Assembly (NCBI RefSeq): GCF_022049065.2
Contig: NZ_CP095743.1
Location: forward strand, 635,001-699,000
Direction of reading: 5' to 3'
DNA: 64,000 bases
DNA from: Niallia sp. Man26
Lineage (GTDB): Bacteria > Bacillota > Bacilli > Bacillales > Cytobacillaceae
Shown here piece by piece: positions 42,885-52,792 of the stretch. The notes beneath the pieces were generated by a model. The model ran no database searches and was not told the origin of the DNA. It saw nothing but the letters and a program-made list of their open reading frames with translations. Each line of letters opens with the position of its first letter. Within the stretch, counting starts at the first letter, position 1. The position numbers and the translations under genes are program-made.

Positions 42885-45800
42885 AAAGAAGGAATACATT
42901 GCTTTTTTTTCTGTTTGTCATGATTGGGCTTGCGGTACTATTAAGTCCTTTTTGGCTCTGGCAGTTTAAAGGGACAAAGGAACTGAATGTGCTGATTATG
43001 GATAAGACTGTTCCTGATAAGACATACAGGGAGCATAACGGCCTTGTTTATATATTAAACAATCAGAAATATGTGAAGGCTAACAAAGACAAATACTTCA
43101 GTCAAAGTGATTATAAAGGCTTTAAACCGAGCGGAGACAACAGCTATAAAATCAGCGAACTCCCTGATGATTTAAGTGATTATGATGTTTTGTATTTGAC
43201 AGATCAGTATGGAGTCTATGAAGAAGAATTTTATGGAAGCAATAATCTTGGGGAGAGATCGGATAAATTATATGGCGGATTGGAAATAGAGGATGTAGAA
43301 AAAATAGAGAATGCTCTTTTCCAATCAGACAATAAAACACTTATTGCTGAATTTAATACGTTTGCAAGTCCTACAAGTGATGAGGCAAGGGAGAAAATCA
43401 CCAATCTGCTTAATGTATCGTGGAGCGGCTGGATCGGCAGGCATTTCGACGATTTAGATGGTGATGAGGTACCTGTTTGGGTAAAGGATAACTATAAAAA
43501 CCAGAACGGCAAGGAATGGAGCTTTACAGGCTCTGGACTTGTACTGATTAATAAGGATGATTATATTGTCGTCTTAAATAACAAGGACTTAACAGACAGT
43601 GGTGTCGCATTTTCCACTACCGAAAAAGGTCAATCTGTCTTAAAGGAAGAGCTGACATCCACTTATGATTACTGGTTTGATATTATCGCAGCAAAAGATC
43701 AAAAAGAGGTGCTGGCCCAATATAAGCTTCCAGTTTCAGAGACTGGTAAAGAAAAGCTGGAAGGTTACGGAATTCCAAGCACTTTCCCGGCAATCGTGCA
43801 AAATGCCAATACACAATACACTTCCTATTATTTTGCAGGAGATTATGCTGATGAAGCAGAAGTTCCAAGTTTATATCAAACAGTCGGCTTTGATTTATGG
43901 AAGAAATATGTCACATACAGAAATTCCTTTTACTGGAATACTTATGTGCCGCTTATGAAAAACCTGCTGAAGGATGGACTTCACAATAATAATACAGAAG
44001 GCAGTACTATAGAGACAGTAAAGGCTGACGGAATGGTAACGAACAGTCGGACAAATGCTGAATATATTCAAGTTCAAAAGGATGGGAAATGGGAAAATCT
44101 CATTATTAAAGGGGTAAATATGGGGATTTCAAAACCAGGCTCCTTTCCAGGTGAAACATCCATTACAAAAGATGAATATTACCGCTGGTTCAAAGAAATC
44201 GGTGCGATGCATGCTAATACAATCAGGGTGTACACGCTTCATCCACCAGGTTTTTATCAAGCCTTGTATGAATATAATCAAAGTGCAAAAGAGCCTCTGT
44301 ATCTTATCCACGGTTCTTGGGTGAATGAAGATGTTCTTACAGAAAAGCAGGATGCTTATTCAGAAGAAGTAGTAGCAGATGCGCAGTTAGAAATTAAAAA
44401 CATGATTGACATTATTCATGGAAATGCTGATTTGCCAAAAAGGGCTGGGCATGCTTCAGGAAAGTATGAGTATGATGTTTCCAAATATGTGCTAGGATTT
44501 ATGCTTGGAACAGAGTGGGACCCTGATGTTGTTAATCATACCGATGAAGAACACAGTGGCTTAGGACAATACAAAGGCACTTATTTCGAGACAAAAGCTG
44601 CATCTCCGTTTGAGATTTGGGTTGCAAAGTTAATGGACTATGCAGCAGATTATGAAGCTAAGCAATATAAGTGGCAGCATACGATGAGCTTTACGAACTG
44701 GGTGACAACAGACTTGCTTGACCATCCTGCAGAGCCGAGTGAGGATGAAGATAAGGCGGTTGTTGATCCCAACCATATAACTAAAACAGATGATTTTCAT
44801 GCTGGCCTATTTGCGGCTTATCATGTTTATCCGTATTATCCAGATTTCTTGAACTATGAAAAAGGCTATTCGACATATAAGAATAAACAAGGCGAGCAAA
44901 GCAATTATGCAGCCTATTTAAATCAATTGCGAAAGGTTCATAATATGCCAGTGTTAGTTGCAGAGTTCGGAGTGCCAGCATCTAGGGGCAAAACTCATGA
45001 GAACGTTAATGGCATGAATCAAGGCTTTATTTCAGAAGAAGAACAAGGAAATATGGATGCGAGTCTGTATCAGATGATTCTTGATGAGAAGTATGCAGGC
45101 GGACTTGTGTTTACATGGCAGGATGAATGGTTTAAGCGAACATGGAACACGATGGATTATGATAATCCGAACAGAAGACCGTTTTGGTCCAATATCCAGA
45201 CAAATGAGCAGCATTTCGGTCTGTTAAGCTTTGATCCTGGTAAATATGAGCCAACCATCTATATTGATGGCAGCACAGAGGATTGGGAAAAGCTGAATGT
45301 GTCGCCACTGTATACTACTGCTAATGCTGATAATAAGGAAGAAAATGATATTCAAGATGTGAGTGTCACGTCTGATGAACAGCAAATCAGCTTTAAATTC
45401 ACTTATAAGGAGCCGGTTGACTTAAACGTTGATCACACATATCTTCTATTAGATACACTTGCAGATCAAGGGCAAATGAGCACAGTTCTTGATGGCAAGG
45501 AAAAAGTGAACACAGATTTTGGTGTCGATTTTGCTGTTAAGATTGGGGAACAGAATGATTCGCATATCCTGATTGACAGCTACTATGATTCTTATTATTT
45601 CCACTATGGGCACTTGCTGAATATGATAAAAAAAGAAAGCTATGCAAGTAAAAAGAACAACGGTGTGTATCATCCAATCAGACTTGCGCTTAATAAAGAG
45701 CTGGAAATACAAGGGGAAAAAATTCCGTTTAACTCCTATGAAACAGGAAAATTATTATACGGAAACGGCAATCCGGAAAGTAAAGATTTCAATAGTCTGG

Positions 45801-46138
45801 CCGATATTAGTGTAAGTAAAGATAAGAAAACAATCGAGCTTCGCCTGCCGTGGGCTTTATTAAATGTGAAAGACCCAAGTCAGAAGGAAGTATTGGCAGA
45901 CTTATGGAAAAAGGGCATGGAAGGCAGCGAAACCATTGACGGCATTTATTTTGCGGTTGTAATGGAAAAAGATAAAAAGATTGTGCAAACATTGCCTGAA
46001 AGAGGCAGTGACAACACTATTCATCAAGAAGACACTAAACTGTTTGAATGGGAAAGCTGGGAAGAACCAGCCTATCATGAACGATTAAAAAAATCCTATT
46101 ATATACTGCAAGAGGCCTTCTCCAAAATAGGGAATTAG
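42881..46138 (+). CDS. Membrane-anchored TIM-barrel glycosidase-like protein
   Basis: 1085 residues. A signal-anchor (6-26) leads to an outside region: an N-terminal domain (40-380), a (beta/alpha)8-like domain (about 400-790) and a C-terminal CBM9-like domain (about 790-1085; begins PTIYIDGSTEDWEKL). The barrel starts IKGVNMGISKPGSFPG, as in GH2/GH5-type enzymes, and carries two well-placed acids: Glu545 in LGTEWDP and Glu695 in LVAEFGVPAS, strand-end positions of the acid/base and nucleophile in clan GH-A. A role in trimming or releasing the polymer made by the adjacent synthase is inferred. The exact GH family is not assigned. Confidence 0.75.
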   Translation: MKRRNTLLFFLFVMIGLAVLLSPFWLWQFKGTKELNVLIMDKTVPDKTYREHNGLVYILNNQKYVKANKDKYFSQSDYKGFKPSGDNSYKISELPDDLSDYDVLYLTDQYGVYEEEFYGSNNLGERSDKLYGGLEIEDVEKIENALFQSDNKTLIAEFNTFASPTSDEAREKITNLLNVSWSGWIGRHFDDLDGDEVPVWVKDNYKNQNGKEWSFTGSGLVLINKDDYIVVLNNKDLTDSGVAFSTTEKGQSVLKEELTSTYDYWFDIIAAKDQKEVLAQYKLPVSETGKEKLEGYGIPSTFPAIVQNANTQYTSYYFAGDYADEAEVPSLYQTVGFDLWKKYVTYRNSFYWNTYVPLMKNLLKDGLHNNNTEGSTIETVKADGMVTNSRTNAEYIQVQKDGKWENLIIKGVNMGISKPGSFPGETSITKDEYYRWFKEIGAMHANTIRVYTLHPPGFYQALYEYNQSAKEPLYLIHGSWVNEDVLTEKQDAYSEEVVADAQLEIKNMIDIIHGNADLPKRAGHASGKYEYDVSKYVLGFMLGTEWDPDVVNHTDEEHSGLGQYKGTYFETKAASPFEIWVAKLMDYAADYEAKQYKWQHTMSFTNWVTTDLLDHPAEPSEDEDKAVVDPNHITKTDDFHAGLFAAYHVYPYYPDFLNYEKGYSTYKNKQGEQSNYAAYLNQLRKVHNMPVLVAEFGVPASRGKTHENVNGMNQGFISEEEQGNMDASLYQMILDEKYAGGLVFTWQDEWFKRTWNTMDYDNPNRRPFWSNIQTNEQHFGLLSFDPGKYEPTIYIDGSTEDWEKLNVSPLYTTANADNKEENDIQDVSVTSDEQQISFKFTYKEPVDLNVDHTYLLLDTLADQGQMSTVLDGKEKVNTDFGVDFAVKIGEQNDSHILIDSYYDSYYFHYGHLLNMIKKESYASKKNNGVYHPIRLALNKELEIQGEKIPFNSYETGKLLYGNGNPESKDFNSLADISVSKDKKTIELRLPWALLNVKDPSQKEVLADLWKKGMEGSETIDGIYFAVVMEKDKKIVQTLPERGSDNTIHQEDTKLFEWESWEEPAYHERLKKSYYILQEAFSKIGN

Positions 46139-46150
46139 GGAGAGAGAAAT

Positions 46151-46519
46151 ATGAAAAGAATATTATTAGCTGAAGATGAAGATGTATTGAGAATGCTGAT
46201 AGTAGATACACTGGAAGATGAAGATTACGTGGTCGATGAAGCACCAGATGGAGAAGAGGCTCTCCAGCTTATCGCAAAAAATGACTATGATCTGTTAATA
46301 CTTGATTATATGATGCCGATTATGACAGGGCTGGAAGTAATCCAAAAGGTTAGAGCGGACGAAGAGAAGAAGCATCTGAAAATAATGATGCTGTCAGCAA
46401 AAAACCAGACAAATGAACAAAACCATATATTAGAAGCTGGAGCAGATTACTTTATGGCAAAGCCTTTCAGTCCGCTCGCACTATTAGACAAAGTAGGGGA
46501 TATTCTTGATGAAGATTAA
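46151..46519 (+). CDS. Single-domain response regulator (CheY-like receiver)
   Basis: 122 residues, receiver only. Acidic pair EDED near the start, phospho-acceptor Asp52 (LLILDYMMPIMTG), Thr/Ser in LSAKN and Lys in AKPFSP. No output domain. It lies 12 bp after the glycosidase gene and overlaps the kinase gene by 11 bp. It may shuttle phosphate between the kinase and the HPt of the cyclase, or bind a target directly. Confidence 0.9.
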   Translation: MKRILLAEDEDVLRMLIVDTLEDEDYVVDEAPDGEEALQLIAKNDYDLLILDYMMPIMTGLEVIQKVRADEEKKHLKIMMLSAKNQTNEQNHILEAGADYFMAKPFSPLALLDKVGDILDED

Positions 46520-49370
46520 TTCCTATATAAGAAAAAGCATATCAAGGCAATTTATGGCCTTAATATGCTTTTTCATTCTACTGTTTATTATTGGAGGGCT
46601 TGTGCTGGTTTATTGGCAAAACTCTGTAAACAATGAGTATGTAAGTAACCGAGAAGAGCTTGTTGAAAAACAAGCGTTAGTCAGACAGCTAGAAACAAGG
46701 CTCAATGATGCAATGTTTAATGTGAGAGGATATTTCGCTTACAATAACACAGCCTTAAAAGAATCGGCAGAAAGTCAGCAGGCTGAGATCGAAAAGCTGA
46801 TAGAGCAGTTTGACCAAAGGCTTGAAACAGAAGAAGACACACTCTTTTCAACAGAGCTGGCGTCGTTTTATCGGTTTTATTTTGATGAAACAATGCCAGA
46901 AGCAATAGCTTACTTTGAAAGCGGAGATAGAGAGGAAGTTGCTGCTATTGCCAATAATGGTGCGACTGAAAGGGTTAATTCTTTTCAAGGAGAAATGGCT
47001 GATTACCTACAGTCTGTTTCGAACTCGCTGAGCGGTGAGGTAAGCAAGCTGACTACTCATATCGCCATCCTGCAAGTCGGTTTTCTAATTTATATCATTC
47101 TAGTTCTTATCGCAGTATTGCTTATCGGCAGAGTGATGGTCAAGAGGATTGGGAAACCATTGACTGATTTTGCAGTTGCAGCCAATGAAGTGGCAAAGGG
47201 AAATGAAGCAGAAATTAAGCATGATAAGAAAAGGCAAGATGAGCTGGCTACATTATCTGTTGCCTTTGAGCGGATGTATGTGAGCATACAAGAGAAAGAG
47301 CAAGATTTGCTTGCACAGAACGAAGAGCTCGTTGCACAGCAAGATGAACTGCAGGCACAGCAGTTTGAATTAGAAAAAATGCTTGAGACTGTACAATCCA
47401 ATGAAGATGCTTTATTGCGCAGAAACAAGCTTATTAACGGCCTGTCGAGCTCTCTTGATAAGCAGAAGGTGCTGGAGAGCATCATCATAAATATGTGTGA
47501 TGTTATTAAGGCAGACAGGGGTATTATCGTAGAAGCAGACAGTGGAGATTTTGCTGCATTTGGCATATCAAATGAAGGAGCAGAGCAATTTAAGAACCAT
47601 CTTCATACAGGGATGTATCATCGTCTGGAAAAGGAAAAGCTTAGCTTTACAATCATCAGAGATTTAGATGTGTCAGAAAAAGGCTATCATCTTGAAAAAG
47701 GCAGGGTGCATGATCTTTATATCCCAATCTTGTCTGCTGCCGGCAGTATTACAGCAATCATGATGCTAAGCAGGTTTGCTTGCGGCTTTACAGAGCTGGA
47801 AATGGATGAATTCAGCACATTAGCTAAACAGATTGAGATATCATTGGATAAGATTCACTTATTCGAACAAACAGAGAAAGACAGATTGCTAAACACAGAT
47901 ATTTTAAATAATGTTCAAGAAGGAATTCAATTAATAAGTCCAAATGGCGATATTATCCATGCTAACAGCAAGTTCTATGAGATCATGACAGGAAAGGGAA
48001 TGCTTGATATATTTGTCGGCCAAAAGTGGCAGGAATGGACAGGGCAGCTGAAGGAAAAATTAGAGGAAACAGACGATCTGATTGCTTATATTAGTAAGTC
48101 TATGAGAGATTCTTCTGCAGAGTCATTCACCTATAAATTGAAGGAAGATAAGATAGTTAAGGTTTATAGTGAACATTTATACAGAGGCGATGAGAAATTC
48201 GGGACTGTTCTCGTATACAGAGATATTACAATGGAATATGAAGTAGACAAGATGAAGTCTGAATTTGTAAGTACGGTCAGTCATGAGCTGCGCACACCTC
48301 TTGCGAGCATTTTAGGTTTTACAGAGCTCATTATTAATCGTGATTTGAAACCAGAGCGTCAGAAGAAGTATTTGAACACGATATACGGAGAAGCGAAAAG
48401 ATTAACAGCCTTGATTAATGACTTCCTTGATGTACAGCGCATGGAAGCAGGCAAGCAGACATATGAGAAAAAATATATTGAAGTGCTGCCAATCATGGAA
48501 AGAGTTGTGGAAAACCAAGCGGTCAATGCAACTAAACACCATATAACAATTCATAATACGGAAAAGAATTCGTTCATACTAGGAGACCGGTCTAAAATCG
48601 AGCAGGCTTTCACTAATATTGTGAGCAATGCCATTAAATATTCTCCTGAAGGCGGAACTATTGATATCAGCCTCTATCAGGAAGATGGCATGCTGAAAGT
48701 AGCTGTGAAAGACCAAGGGTTAGGAATACCAGAGTCAGCTCATGATAAGCTGTTTACAAAGTTCTACAGAATTGATAATTCGGACCGCCGCAAAATTGGC
48801 GGAACTGGATTAGGTCTTGCGATTGTAAAGGAAATCATGCTAGCACATCAAGGAGATATCACAATAGACTCAGAATATGGAAAAGGCAGCACCTTCACAA
48901 TGAGCTTTCCGATTGTGGAATGGAATATGGAAACTTCGGAGAAGGACGCAGTCGCAGATGAAAAGGTCCGTTATAAAGTTATGGTCGTTGAAGATGATTA
49001 CAGCTTGGCTGAGCTGATTATTCAGGAATTGCAGGAAAGCGGCTTCCAAGTTTATTATTCCAAAAATGGAATGGATGGAATTAAGAAAATGGAGGAAGTA
49101 CAGCCAGATGCGCTCGTTCTAGACATAATGCTGGAAGACAGCAGGATGGACGGATGGGATATCATGAAAGCAATGAAAGATTCTGAGTATCTGAAAAACA
49201 TTCCAATTGTCGTTTCTACTGCCTTGGATGAGAAGGAAAAGGGCATTGCATTAGGCGCAATTGATTACTTGGTGAAACCTTATCCGCCAAGTCAGCTTTC
49301 CCGGGCTATTATGCAAACATTGCTCAAAATGGGCAAGATTGGGCAAGTGCTTATCCCGGAAGAACAATAA
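46509..49370 (+). CDS. Hybrid sensor histidine kinase (CHASE3/HAMP/GAF/PAS/HK/REC)
   Basis: 953 residues from ATG 46509; a TTG three bases earlier is less likely. Order: span 1 (12-33), extracellular CHASE3-like helices (35-180), span 2 (about 182-205), HAMP (206-258), coiled coil, GAF (310-440), PAS (450-560), HisKA with His592 (SHELRTP), HATPase with NIVSNAIKYSPEGG and GGTGLGLAI, then REC with Asp872 (LVLDIML). It is the last gene of the exopolysaccharide operon and should feed phosphate to the operon's receivers through the HPt of the cyclase. The signal sensed is unknown. Confidence 0.9.
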   Translation: MKINSYIRKSISRQFMALICFFILLFIIGGLVLVYWQNSVNNEYVSNREELVEKQALVRQLETRLNDAMFNVRGYFAYNNTALKESAESQQAEIEKLIEQFDQRLETEEDTLFSTELASFYRFYFDETMPEAIAYFESGDREEVAAIANNGATERVNSFQGEMADYLQSVSNSLSGEVSKLTTHIAILQVGFLIYIILVLIAVLLIGRVMVKRIGKPLTDFAVAANEVAKGNEAEIKHDKKRQDELATLSVAFERMYVSIQEKEQDLLAQNEELVAQQDELQAQQFELEKMLETVQSNEDALLRRNKLINGLSSSLDKQKVLESIIINMCDVIKADRGIIVEADSGDFAAFGISNEGAEQFKNHLHTGMYHRLEKEKLSFTIIRDLDVSEKGYHLEKGRVHDLYIPILSAAGSITAIMMLSRFACGFTELEMDEFSTLAKQIEISLDKIHLFEQTEKDRLLNTDILNNVQEGIQLISPNGDIIHANSKFYEIMTGKGMLDIFVGQKWQEWTGQLKEKLEETDDLIAYISKSMRDSSAESFTYKLKEDKIVKVYSEHLYRGDEKFGTVLVYRDITMEYEVDKMKSEFVSTVSHELRTPLASILGFTELIINRDLKPERQKKYLNTIYGEAKRLTALINDFLDVQRMEAGKQTYEKKYIEVLPIMERVVENQAVNATKHHITIHNTEKNSFILGDRSKIEQAFTNIVSNAIKYSPEGGTIDISLYQEDGMLKVAVKDQGLGIPESAHDKLFTKFYRIDNSDRRKIGGTGLGLAIVKEIMLAHQGDITIDSEYGKGSTFTMSFPIVEWNMETSEKDAVADEKVRYKVMVVEDDYSLAELIIQELQESGFQVYYSKNGMDGIKKMEEVQPDALVLDIMLEDSRMDGWDIMKAMKDSEYLKNIPIVVSTALDEKEKGIALGAIDYLVKPYPPSQLSRAIMQTLLKMGKIGQVLIPEEQ

Positions 49371-49378
49371 AGTTTTAA

Positions 49379-49412
49379 AAGAAGCCTGCACATATGTGTG
49401 CAGGTTTCTTTC
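49379..49412. terminator. Terminator of the exopolysaccharide operon
   Basis: A 12-bp stem GAAGCCTGCACA / TGTGCAGGTTTC with A and T runs. It faces the convergent YitT gene. Confidence 0.85.
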
Positions 49413-49417
49413 CATGC

Positions 49418-49990
49418 TTAAACAGTTTTCACTTTCTTAGTTAGCAAACTAGTAAATAGGGCCACAGAGATAATTGTTAAAAACGAAGCGGCTAAAATAG
49501 GAAGACCGACGATTCTTAATCCACCTAATAAAACAAGACCATCAATAATAAAGATGATAATGCCGACAGGGAATTTAAAAATACTAGACAGCATTTGGGC
49601 AAGCATGTCTGTTCCGCCTGTACTTGTATCGAAGCGAAGCATAATGCCAATACCCACTCCAATGATACTGCCGCCAATCACAGAACTGACTAAAATATTG
49701 GTGGAAAATGTGTCGCGCATAAAGGAACAAACGTCAATCATTCCAGAGGAGATGAGAAAACCCAATAAACCGTAGGCGATATATTGCTTATTATAAAACC
49801 AAATAATGATATAAATCGGGATGCTGATAAGTATCATAGATAAGCCTGTCGGGATATCATAATGATAATGTAAGATGAGGCCAATGCCAATTAGACCCCC
49901 ATCAAGAAGATGATGAGGGACTAAAAAGCCGTTAACACCAATCCCGATAAGAAGGCTGCCGATTAATATGGCGCTGATTTTTTCTGTCAT
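49418..49990 (-). CDS. YitT-family membrane protein lacking DUF2179
   Basis: 190 residues with five to six spans. Family text: GIGVNGFLVPHHLLDGGLIGIGLIL, GSIIGVGIGIMLRFDTSTGGTDMLAQ. Usual YitT proteins (about 280 residues) carry a cytosolic DUF2179 domain; this one ends after the membrane part. Transport of an unknown substrate is generally assumed. A second YitT-type gene with DUF2179 lies at the right end of the window. Confidence 0.85.
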   Translation of the reverse strand: MTEKISAILIGSLLIGIGVNGFLVPHHLLDGGLIGIGLILHYHYDIPTGLSMILISIPIYIIIWFYNKQYIAYGLLGFLISSGMIDVCSFMRDTFSTNILVSSVIGGSIIGVGIGIMLRFDTSTGGTDMLAQMLSSIFKFPVGIIIFIIDGLVLLGGLRIVGLPILAASFLTIISVALFTSLLTKKVKTV

Positions 49991-50160
49991 TTGAAAATCA
50001 CCCTAACTGCGTTCATACTATTAATAAAATATATGGACGAGTTGTCTGAAATAGAAGGGGAACTTCTGAAACACATTAAAATCCCCATTGAAAATTTCAG
50101 CTAGCCTTGGTATTTTATAGGTGACCGTTTAGATCAAATTGTATGGGAGTAAGAGAACGA

Positions 50161-51132
50161 ATGGGAAATATAAAAAAAATCGCAGAATTATCAGGAGTGT
50201 CTGTTACAACCGTATCAAGAGTATTAAATAATCATCCTTATGTTAAAGAAGAAAAAAGAAAAGCAGTTTTAGAGACAATTGATAAATTAAATTACAGCCA
50301 AAACTTGAATGCTGTTCACCTGTCGCGAGGAAAAACAAGCATGATAGGTGTAATGGTGCCATATATTACTGTTCCATACTATGGAAGCCTGCTTGACGGT
50401 ATCGGGGAAGAGGCGCTGAAAAATAACTATAGCATCAATTTATTTCAGACGAACTATGATGTGAACAAAGAAAAGGAAGCGCTTGAAAAACTAAAAAGCA
50501 AACAAGTGGACGGGATGATTATCGGCTCCCACACTGCTAATATGGACATTCTCCGCAAATATGCAAGTGACCATCCGATAATAGTCTGTGAAAAGGTAAC
50601 AGAGGAAAATATCGCTGCAGTCTATATTGACCATTACAGTGCATTCAGGCAAGGTTTAGAATTTTTGCATAGCAATGGATACAAGCACATAGGCTACTGT
50701 GTCAACAGGGCGACAAGCGCCAACAGCAGGCTGAGGGAAAAAGCCTTTTATGAAGGCTTGCAGAAGTTAGGTTTGGCTGCAGAGAAGGAATGGGTATTTG
50801 ACAGCTGCCTGTCAATTGAAGATGGAAAAAGAGTCGTTAAAAAACTGTTGGAATTAAAGGATAGACCGGATGCTTTGCTTGTATCGAGCGACCAAGTAGC
50901 AGCAGGCATAATAACAGAAGCAAGAAAGCAGCAGATGAACATTCCAGAGGATTTGGCATTATTAAGCTATGATAACCATCCAATATCTGAAGCCCTCGAG
51001 CTTACGACAATGGATTTGCCTATTGTCGAAATGGGCAGGCGTTCCTTTCAGCTTTTTCAGCAGCTGCAAGACAAGAAACAGGAAATGCCAATTGAACTGA
51101 AGGCCAAGCTTGTCGTTCGTTCAACTGTATAG
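50161..51132 (+). CDS. LacI-family regulator (DegA-like)
   Basis: 323 residues. I chose ATG 50161 because GGAG lies 12 bp before it and the HTH begins at once: IKKIAELSGVSVTTVSRVLNNHPYVKEEKR. An upstream in-frame ATG at 50143 is less likely. The effector domain reads SRGKTSMIGVMVPYITVPYYGSLLDGI...DGMIIGSH...PDALLVSSDQVAAGI...LALLSYDNHPISE, a periplasmic-binding-protein fold. It resembles DegA of B. subtilis. The inducer and targets are not visible; neighbours are unrelated. Confidence 0.88.
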   Translation: MGNIKKIAELSGVSVTTVSRVLNNHPYVKEEKRKAVLETIDKLNYSQNLNAVHLSRGKTSMIGVMVPYITVPYYGSLLDGIGEEALKNNYSINLFQTNYDVNKEKEALEKLKSKQVDGMIIGSHTANMDILRKYASDHPIIVCEKVTEENIAAVYIDHYSAFRQGLEFLHSNGYKHIGYCVNRATSANSRLREKAFYEGLQKLGLAAEKEWVFDSCLSIEDGKRVVKKLLELKDRPDALLVSSDQVAAGIITEARKQQMNIPEDLALLSYDNHPISEALELTTMDLPIVEMGRRSFQLFQQLQDKKQEMPIELKAKLVVRSTV

Positions 51133-51133
51133 A

Positions 51134-51162
51134 AAAAGAGGTCCATATCGGACCTCTTTTTT
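51134..51162. terminator. Bidirectional terminator
   Basis: Stem AAAAGAGGTCC / GGACCTCTTTT between the LacI-type gene and the convergent pit gene. Confidence 0.9.
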
Positions 51163-52159
51163 ATAGGAACAGATTCAAAACATAATAACATAATGCTGCA
51201 ACAGTTGCGGAAATCGGAAGAGTGATTACCCAAGTGATCAGCATTCTTTGAGCTGTACCCCATTTTACTCCTTTAAGACGGTGTGATGCACCTACCCCAA
51301 GAATAGAAGAGGAGATAACATGTGTTGTGCTGACTGGCAGGTGGATGTATGTCGCTCCAAAGATAATCATCGCACCAGTAATGTCTGCTGCAACCCCGTT
51401 TACAGGACGGATTTTCATAATGTTTCCGCCGACAGTTTTGATGATTCTCCATCCGCCGACAGATGTTCCTAGACCCATTGCTGCCGCACAGGCGAATTGA
51501 ACCCAATGTGGGATATCGCTTGTTGTTAAATAGCCGTTAGCAATAAGAGCCATTGTGATGATACCCATTGCTTTTTGAGCATCGTTCGTACCATGTGTAT
51601 ATGATTGCAATGCCGCAGTGAAGATTTGGAAAATCCTAAATCTGCGGTTCGTTTTTGTTAAGTTAAGATCCTTAAAGAAGATCTTGAATAATGTATAGAC
51701 AATATAACCCATTACAAAAGCGATAATTGGCGAAAGAATCAGGGCTTGAATAATTTTCATAAATCCATTATAGTTAAGGGCTTCAAAGCCAGATGCGGCA
51801 ATCGCTGCACCAGCGATGGAACCGATAATTGCATGGGAGGAACTGCTTGGTATTCCGAAGTACCATGTCAATAGATTCCAGAAAATCGCAGCGATTAAAG
51901 CTGCCAATATTACAGTCGAACCATTTTCTAATTGGAAAGGATCTACAATATCCTTCGTGATAGTCTTTGCTACACCAGTGAATGTCATCGCACCAACGAA
52001 GTTCATTATTGCCGCCATGATGATGGCATGCTTTGGCTTTAACGCTTTTGTCGATACAGAAGTCGCAATTGCGTTTGCTGTATCATGGAAGCCATTGATA
52101 AAATCAAAAGCCAATGCAAAAAAGACAATCAAAATTGTTATAAATAAAATCATATCCAT
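51161..52159 (-). CDS. pit: Low-affinity inorganic phosphate transporter (PiT family)
   Basis: 332 residues with about ten membrane segments. PiT signatures: FDFINGFHDTANAIATSVSTKAL near the N-terminus, and GTNDAQKAMGII plus GGWRIIKTVGGNIMKI in the second half. It takes up metal-phosphate with protons. It lies 15 bp downstream of a DUF47 gene, the usual Bacillus pairing (ykaA-pit). Confidence 0.93.
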   Translation of the reverse strand: MDMILFITILIVFFALAFDFINGFHDTANAIATSVSTKALKPKHAIIMAAIMNFVGAMTFTGVAKTITKDIVDPFQLENGSTVILAALIAAIFWNLLTWYFGIPSSSSHAIIGSIAGAAIAASGFEALNYNGFMKIIQALILSPIIAFVMGYIVYTLFKIFFKDLNLTKTNRRFRIFQIFTAALQSYTHGTNDAQKAMGIITMALIANGYLTTSDIPHWVQFACAAAMGLGTSVGGWRIIKTVGGNIMKIRPVNGVAADITGAMIIFGATYIHLPVSTTHVISSSILGVGASHRLKGVKWGTAQRMLITWVITLPISATVAALCYYVLNLFL

Positions 52160-52174
52160 TTTTGTTAGGACTCC

Positions 52175-52792
52175 TTACGCATTCTTCATAATGATGCTTT
52201 CAAGTGTGTTGGCAACATTTTGGCAGTAGTCAGCAATGTCTTCTAAGTTTTCGTAGATTTCTTTGTATTGAATGATGCGAATTGGATCTTTTTCTACTGA
52301 GAACAAATGCTTAATTGATTGGCGAAGGATGCCGTCACATTTTGATTCTGTATCTTTAATACGAATTGCATATTCTCTGATTTTTGGAAGTTTTTTCGTT
52401 GATAGAAGTTCAACTGATTTTTGAATTTCTACTCCACAGCTTTTAATTGCTTCAACAAAACGAATCATGAATTCGTCAGCTGTTGTGATATTGTACATCT
52501 CAAACAAAGCAGCACAATGCTCAAGTCCGTCAAGAACATCATCCATGCTCATAGAAAGTGCAAGAATATCTTCCCTTTCAATAGGAGTGATGAAAGCTTT
52601 ATTTAACTCAGTAATTACATCATGGATGTATGTATCACCTTTTGTTTCAATTTCTTTCATGGTTTCGGAAAACGTTTTTAAGTCGCTTACGTTAGTGATT
52701 TTGTAATCTGCGAAATAGTCAGCGCCTTCCTTTAAGTTCGTTGCAATATTATTTAAAAGTACAGCGAATTTATCTTGTTTTTTGAAAACCAT
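52175..52792 (-). CDS. ykaA: DUF47 (PhoU-like) phosphate transport accessory protein
   Basis: 205 residues, all helical. It reads DKFAVLLNNIATNLKEGADYFADY at the start and IQYKEIYENLEDIADYCQNVANTLESI at the end, the latter being the E-x-x-x-D metal-binding motif of PhoU/DUF47. Such proteins regulate the adjacent PiT carrier. First gene of a two-gene operon with GGGGGTAA upstream of ATG. Confidence 0.9.
   Translation of the reverse strand: MVFKKQDKFAVLLNNIATNLKEGADYFADYKITNVSDLKTFSETMKEIETKGDTYIHDVITELNKAFITPIEREDILALSMSMDDVLDGLEHCAALFEMYNITTADEFMIRFVEAIKSCGVEIQKSVELLSTKKLPKIREYAIRIKDTESKCDGILRQSIKHLFSVEKDPIRIIQYKEIYENLEDIADYCQNVANTLESIIMKNA

Noticed and set aside
47090..47566. 158-codon antisense Ser-rich frame
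   Set aside because: It is the complement of the coiled-coil/HAMP part of the histidine kinase; the Ser/Cys bias is that of a shadow frame.
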